A stretch of 23,201 nt of DNA, taken from positions 1 to 23,201 of the forward strand of contig JANQBS010000439.1 of NCBI GenBank assembly GCA_033085395.1, read 5' to 3'. Position 1 is the first letter of the stretch. Every line of letters starts with the position of its first letter. Positions 17,721 through 23,201 of the stretch are shown here, piece by piece. The position numbers and the translations under genes were made by a program. The notes under the pieces are model-generated. The model saw only the letters and a list, made by a program, of their open reading frames with translations, did not search any database and was not told where the DNA came from. Source of the stretch: Xanthoparmelia taractica. Lineage: Eukaryota > Ascomycota > Lecanoromycetes > Lecanorales > Parmeliaceae.

Positions 17721-20700
17721 ATTAACGATCTATAGCTTCGTGATTTATATCGAGTAATTAAGCTTAGCGATAATCTATCTAATCGCTTAATCTTAAGCTT
17801 TTTAAAATTAAATCTCTTAATTTTATCTTAAGATATTAATATTATTTAAAATAATAATAGAGATCTTATCGATATTTATTATCGCTATATTATCGACGCT
17901 ATAATTTATCAACTACGTATACTTTTAATATATAATTCGAGATTATTCGATCTTTTGAATCTTTATTTTATTCGCTAAATTATTTAAAATTAATAAGATT
18001 ATAAACTATATTATAATTAAAAAAATTAAACGTATTTAATTAACATATAAGAAAATTAAAAATAAACGTATCTTAATTATTTATAATCATTAATACGTAT
18101 TAATTAATAAGTTTAATTTAATTTCTTAGAGATAGCTAAAGAATTAAGAAATTATTCTTTGTTTTATATCTAGCGAGATCGATATCAAGAAGTATAGCAT
18201 TATCTTCAAGCGCTAACGTAACCGACTTTATGCGCTCGATCTTTAGATAAACGTTTTAATATATTTAATAGTAATTAATAGAGATATTTTCGCTTATAAT
18301 AAATCTCTATTTATTATTAGTGTTCTTATTATTAATATTAATATTCTAAAGTCTCAAATTAATAAGAAAATCTTACGAATATAATATAGTTATTACGATT
18401 ATTTAAGCTATTAGAATATTAAGAAACTAATTAAGATATATATCGAGATAAATCTTATTATCTTATTCTTTAAAGATATTTACGAATTATTTATTATCGC
18501 TAATATAAAAATAAAAAGATATAAGCATTATATCGAATCGAGACGTTAATAAAGCGATCTAATTTATAATAATATTTAAGATTTATTTTATTCTTTTTAT
18601 AATAATTATAAATATATAATAACTTTCTTAAATAATAAGATCTTTAGATTTAACGTTTACTTTATATTAAATTAGATAGAATCTATAATTTTAAGAGCGT
18701 TTAGGTTATTTCTAAATTAAAGTAAAATACGATAATTATAAATATATTCGACTTCGATCCCACTGTGATATCGAGTATAATAATTATAATATATACGTAT
18801 ATTATTTATTTAAAGATTCGTTTTTAATAATTCTTAAATAAATAATATATTAGAATATCTTAAATAAATGATTTAATAAAAAGTTAGCGCTATATTTAAA
18901 GAAAATAAACTATCGTAAAGGTATTAGACGAAGTTTATTTAAGTATTTAATTATTTTCGTAATTTATAGCTAATCTCGAATCGAGATATTATTCTCTACG
19001 AGATCTATATAAATTATTTATTAAATTTATCTTATCTTCGAATTATCGAATAAATTAAATATTATTAAATAAATTAAGCATTAAGATCGTGCGTATAAGA
19101 ATAAATTAGTTAATTATTAAATTAATAGATTTTATTATATACTTTTATTTAATAATAAGATTAAAACCTTTTTTAATATTATTTAAATTAATAATATCTC
19201 GCTTAAATCTATCTTAATAATATTTGTTATTCGTAAAATATAATAAGTTAATAATATTAAACTTCTAGAAGCTTATAATAAGCGTTATAATAACGTTATT
19301 AAGATTATTTATAAGCTCGCTTTAATATTTATTTTAAAGAAGAGAGTCTCTAAAAGAAAATACAAATTTTATATTAAAATAATTAACTTTATCGGGATAT
19401 TAATTAAAAGAAAGTATTTTATAAAGATTAAAATTTTAATTAAAGTATAATTCTCGATTCGAAGAGCGTTATTCTTGCGTATATTTTTAGAAAAATTATT
19501 AAAATTACTCGAAACGCTTAGCAATAAAATACTTATATTATTTATAATTTATAAAGACTCGATATTAAACGAGAAGTCTATAATATAATTTATAATAATT
19601 AGAGAATCTTTAAAACGCGAATTTTTAAGATAATATAAAATTATTAAGACTTATTATAATTTTATTTTAAATTTTCTCGCTTTATTAATTATAGTTAACG
19701 CCTTTAAATTATATAAGTCTTAAAGCTATAAAGAGACGATAGCGAATATATATTAAAAAATATAATAAGAGCTTACTATATAAAAAGAAGTCGATTTTCT
19801 CGTAATTAATAATATTTAAACTCTAATAGATCTTTTCTTAAATACGTATATTTTAGAGAATAAATAAAATTTATAAAATTAAGCGTAAATCTTAAAAAGA
19901 GATCGCTCGCTATAAGATTTATTAAATAATACGCGATTTTAAATAGCGTAAAAATATAGACTTTAATAAGACTTTCGTCTTTGTTATTAAATTTATAAAT
20001 TATAAAGTTATCTTCGCTTTAATAATAATTCTAAATTAAGAATTAAAATAAATAAATATTAAAATAATCTTTTTATACGATAACGTAAAGGAAATTATCT
20101 ACGTTATGTAGTTTATTAACTTTAAAGTTAATAAGAAATATAACATATATAGATTAAAGAAAACGTAATACGATGTAAAATAGTTTGTTAGAATTTAATA
20201 TAATACTCTAATAATATATCTTAAGAAGCTAGACTTCGAGTCTATTATTATCGATTACTCGATCTTTAGTAATAATATTATTATTATCGCTATCCATATA
20301 AATAATATTTTATTAATTAATTTTAATAAAAAGAAAATTTAGAATAATAAAAATAAGCTTTATAAGCGTTTTAAGATAATCGATTTAGACGCGTATAGCT
20401 ATTATCTCGATATAATCGTTATAAGAGATCGAGTTAATCGAATCTTACGACTTAATCAAACGAGTTATATTTAGAAATTTATTATTAAATATAATATATA
20501 AGAGAGTAAAGAAACTCTTATTTTAATAAATATAGAAGTATTAGATCGCCAAAGTAGACTTTTAAATAATTGAAGCTTTTCGTATCGTCTATTAACTAGC
20601 TATCGACTCGCTAATATATATAATATTAGATATTAAATTAGTTATTTATATTTTAATAATATTTTAATATAATTTTAATTTAAATAAGTCTTATTAAAAG

Positions 20701-21197
20701 ATTATTAAACGTATCTTTCGATATCTTGAATAAACGATTAATTATTAACTCGTCTTTCGAAGAGATTTGAAATCTTTAATTAAGTATATTAACGCTAAAT
20801 AAATTAGTGATTAAGATATTCGATATTTCATTTTTAAATACGTTTTTAATATAAATAACGCTATGATTAATTAAATATTTAAGCGATAATCTATCGTAGC
20901 GCTTTTAATTTATAAAGTTAAGTATATTAATTAAACGTAAATTATTGAGAAAGTTATCTAATTACGTAATCTTTTTAATTAATTTAATTTCAGCGATCTA
21001 ATTGTATTACGACAATTAAGATATAATAACTTTTATTAAAAATTCTTAATTTTATACACGCATTAAATATATTAATATTTAATATTATTACGTATAAGAG
21101 TAAGTTATTACTAAGAACGTTATTTTAGAATATGTCTTAACTAAAAGATAAGTAATCGACGGGCTTATTAAGATCCTATATAAGAATAAGTTTAATC
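17721..21197 (+). pseudogene. copia pol remnant of copy C: protease, integrase, RT, RNase H
   Basis: The protease site is at 17902-17934, with Trp now TAA and Asp now AAC. The pre-integrase linker near 18200-18300 contains N-R-L-Y-A-L-D-L. The integrase zinc-binding region and core lie at about 18400-18680, with Y-N-N-Y-K-Y-I-I-T-F-L-N-N-K close to the family line, the catalytic Asp positions now Asn. RT at about 19980-20500 contains F-L-Y-D-N-V, Y-V-M, R-L-K-K-T, Y-N-T-L-I-I-Y-L-K-K-L-D-F-E and the active site at 20295-20306, Y-V-D-D changed to H-I-N-N. The RNase H end at about 21035-21190 has K-N-S-stop-F-Y-T-R-I-K-Y-I-N-I and L-E-Y-V-L-T-K-R. Domain order and motifs are decisive for Ty1/copia. 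All activities are lost. Confidence 0.9.
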
Positions 21198-21603
21198 GCT
21201 TTCGAGATCTAGTTAGACTAAAATCACCTCTCTAAGTCTTACTTCAAAAGAGCTTCCCTCTAATCTATATAAGAGTTAGCGTTTTGAATACTTTATCTCT
21301 ATTCGCCGCTGCTATTAGTTATTATTATCAAGTTCTATCTCTAAAACGACCCTCGCGTAAGAACCTTATAGTCGATTAGATGTAGCTAGGAGAATTTTAT
21401 TTAATTATTTCATTTCATCTTCATATATATTCTTCGACCTCGTGATTATTAATCTTTAATATGTATTTATTAAACTTAAAAGAAATTTTTTAAATAATCG
21501 TTTTTTAATAAAAAATAAAATATTTATATAAGATATTAGAACGAATATTAGCATTTTTCCCTTTTTCGATATAGACGTTTTTAGTCTTTATATTAATATA
21601 TTC
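21198..21603 (+). other. 3' untranslated region of copy C, truncated by element D
   Basis: This matches 3265-3640 in copy E and the complement of about 7150-7640 in copy B. It stops at a point where E and B continue for several hundred bases to their LTRs. No coding signal is seen. Confidence 0.72.
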
Positions 21604-21747
21604 TATCAAAATATAAGATAGAACACTTAGTTATATTATTCTAAGTGTGCTATAAAAGGTAAATGCGATCTATCTAAGTGAGGTTATGTGACTTGACGTT
21701 TGCCAAGCCTTGGCATATCACGTAAGCACGCGACCCAACTTTTAACA
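21604..21747 (-). repeat. 3' LTR of element D (144 bp)
   Basis: It starts TATCAAAATA (family TGTCAAAATA) and ends CTTTTAACA. It shares with the 124-bp family the start, the ACACTTAG-like phrase and the CGACCCAACTTTT end. In place of CACGCCTTAGCGTG it has the palindrome TGCCAAGCCTTGGCA at about 21700-21714. The CACGTG pair is degraded to CACGTAAGCACGCG. Many CpA and TpG sites persist. Confidence 0.78.
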
Positions 21748-21757
21748 CTCCCCTTCG
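21748..21757 (-). promoter_or_regulatory. polypurine tract of element D
   Basis: CTCCCCTTCG on the plus strand reads CGAAGGGGAG on the element strand, directly before the 3' LTR, as in B and E. Confidence 0.7.
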
Positions 21758-22310
21758 CACGCTATCGATCCTCTATTCAAAATACGAGATTCGAAGATTA
21801 CGACTCGAACGTCGAATAGTTATCGTAAAGCTAATATATTTATATAAGAAGTAAACGCAGGGCAGCAATAGTGAAAAAACGATATGTGCTTATATTCGTT
21901 TTATTATCTTATATAAATTTTTCACTTTTTATTAAATAACGATTTTTAAAGATTAAAATTTCACGTTTAATAAATATATATTAGATTTTTATTAAATTAC
22001 GATTAAAGAATATATATAAGAATAGCAAGTAATCTAATTGAAATATAAACCTTCGTTATGCATATAATTAATTATAAGACCTCGTGGAAATTATTTAGAA
22101 TATTAATACTTAATAGCAGTAATTAATTATAATGTATATTAGGGCGATACGCCTTATAATGTAGGCCTATAAGATGATAATAAGGCGTTGTTGCGATATC
22201 TAATGTCGAAATTGGGCGAGATATCGCTTCTCTAGCGGAAGCTCCTCTAATAAAAGCCTTCTTAAATAAGATTACGATCGACGTTTCAGCCCGATTAGAG
22301 ATCGAAATAA
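21758..22310 (-). other. 3' untranslated region of element D with stem-loop-rich segment
   Basis: No gene is seen. Between about 22140 and 22260 lies a relatively GC-rich segment with two perfect inverted repeats: ACGCCTTAT (22149-22157) with ATAAGGCGT (22180-22188), and GCGATATC (22193-22200) with GATATCGC (22220-22227). I noticed no such segment in the 3' regions of B, C or E. Confidence 0.6.
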
Positions 22311-23201
22311 CTCGAATTTATTCTTGCAAAGATTCTTAATAAGTTCATTAACTATCTATTTATTAATTAATATATACTCGAGAGTAATAATATCGGCTAT
22401 AACTTATTCTCGCACGTAGTAATATTAAATATTGATATACTTAATGCGAGCATAAAATTAAGAATTTTTAATTAATATTATAATATCTTAATTATCGTAA
22501 TAAATAATAATCGCTTAAGCTTATTTAATATTAAAATTAAGTTAATTTAAAAATTCTCGTAATTAGATTATCTTTTTTATAATTTAATTTTAATTAATAT
22601 ATTTAATTTTATAAATCGAAAAAGCAATTATAAATTAACTCTTCGAAGATTAATTAATAATTATATTATCTATATTAAAAATATATCTTAAAGTAAAATA
22701 TCGAGTATTTTAATCTTTCGCTTAGTTCGCGTCTATATAATTAATAAGCGACTTTAGATCTTCTTTAAATATAAGTTATTAATTCTTAATATTATTAAAA
22801 TATCAAAAGATTCGTTTAATAGTCTTTTAATAAGATTTATTAAAATTTAAATTATATTAAGAGATTATTAAGATAGAGTATATAATATCGGATTAAATAT
22901 TTAATATAGCGTATATAAGAGATTTAATAGCGAATTAATAGATAAGTTAATTCTTTTCGATAATTACGAAGATATTATTAATAATATAAAATTTATCGCT
23001 AATTATAGACGTAGAAGCTAACGCTAAATTTAATATATTATGCTTCTCTAGAAATTTCTTAATATAATTCTTTTATCTAAGGCGAAGAATACGATTAACG
23101 CGATTTTTAATAATAAATATATTAAGATAATAAATATACGAATCTAAATTAATTATCTTAAACTTCTTATTAAGCTTATTTTTAATAATTTAAATATTCT
23201 T
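22311..23201 (-). pseudogene. copia pol remnant of element D: end of RT and RNase H
   Basis: At the right edge the minus strand reads lines equivalent to the conserved copia segment after the RT active site, with Y-Y-L-N-I and K-N-R-V-N-R-I-L-R-L-R near 23060-23170. The RNase H end at about 22330-22470 has K-N-S-stop-F-Y-A-R-I-K-Y-I-N-I, Y-Y-Y-V-R-E and T-L-E-Y-I. The final stretch after T-K differs from that of B and C, in line with a sister family. Stops are RIP-type. Upstream domains lie outside the window. Confidence 0.8.

Larger units (their letters stand above)
15287..21603 (+). mobile_element. Ty1/copia retrotransposon copy C, lacks its 3' end here
   Basis: This is a plus-strand copy with 5' LTR (15287-15410), primer site, leader, gag, full-extent pol and most of the 3' untranslated region. 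At 21604 it is interrupted by the LTR of element D. The missing tail and 3' LTR presumably lie beyond the right edge. It is collinear with copy B and belongs to the same family. All frames are broken by RIP-type stops. Confidence 0.88.
21604..23201 (-). mobile_element. related but distinct copia element D, 3' part
   Basis: It reads right to left and enters from beyond the window. Visible are the reverse transcriptase end and RNase H, the 3' untranslated region, polypurine tract and 3' LTR. The pol part aligns with B and C, but the LTR (144 bp) and untranslated region are different, so it is a sister family. Its LTR ends inside the 3' untranslated region of copy C, making D the younger insertion. 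The left duplication candidate is 21599-21603. Its partner is outside the window. Confidence 0.8.

Overview
This window is a gene-free block of transposon wreckage, almost certainly from a filamentous ascomycete whose genome carries out repeat-induced point mutation (RIP). The DNA is extremely rich in A+T. CpA and its complement TpG are nearly absent over long stretches, TpA is everywhere, and CpG survives. In recognisable transposon proteins, Gln codons have become TAA, Asp has become Asn, and His or Cys has become Tyr. I see no intact host gene, rRNA, tRNA, bacterial operon or CRISPR array. The only open frame of note is an unassigned 96-codon stretch at 14339-14629.

Most of the window consists of Ty1/copia-type LTR retrotransposons with very short LTRs (111-155 bp, ends TGTT...AACA). 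From left to right: A (1-3264, minus; the 5' two-fifths of a copy, running off the left edge); E (3265-4773, plus; only the 3' tail and 3' LTR, interrupted by a 790-bp terminal-inverted-repeat element at 3737-4526); F (5151-5319, minus; LTR and primer site of a second family); B (6808-13508, minus; a full-length copy flanked by a 5-bp duplication GAGCT); C (15287-21603, plus; 5' LTR, gag and pol complete in extent, 3' end cut off); D (21604-23201, minus; the 3' LTR and 3' end of a related but distinct family, running off the right edge). The order gag - protease - integrase - reverse transcriptase - RNase H was read directly from the decayed frames in B and C, which places them in Ty1/copia.

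The copies are nested. A sits inside E, B sits inside an older repeat X, D sits inside the 3' UTR of C, and the small TIR element sits inside E. Repeat X (5320-6159 plus; 6169-6802 continuing at 13514-13797 minus) forms a large tail-to-tail inverted pair around 6160, and I could not assign it to a family. A related X end is seen again near 14696-14730.

The clearest leads are: a 14-nt primer-site motif shared by two LTR families that fits half of an isoleucine (UAU) tRNA; a doubled CACGTG palindrome in the LTRs, one of which has lost exactly one unit; a roughly 1.2-kb leader between the primer site and gag that may be coding; a PIF/Harbinger-like 790-bp element with telomere-like repeats; and an 18-bp coding minisatellite expanded in the gag of copy C.
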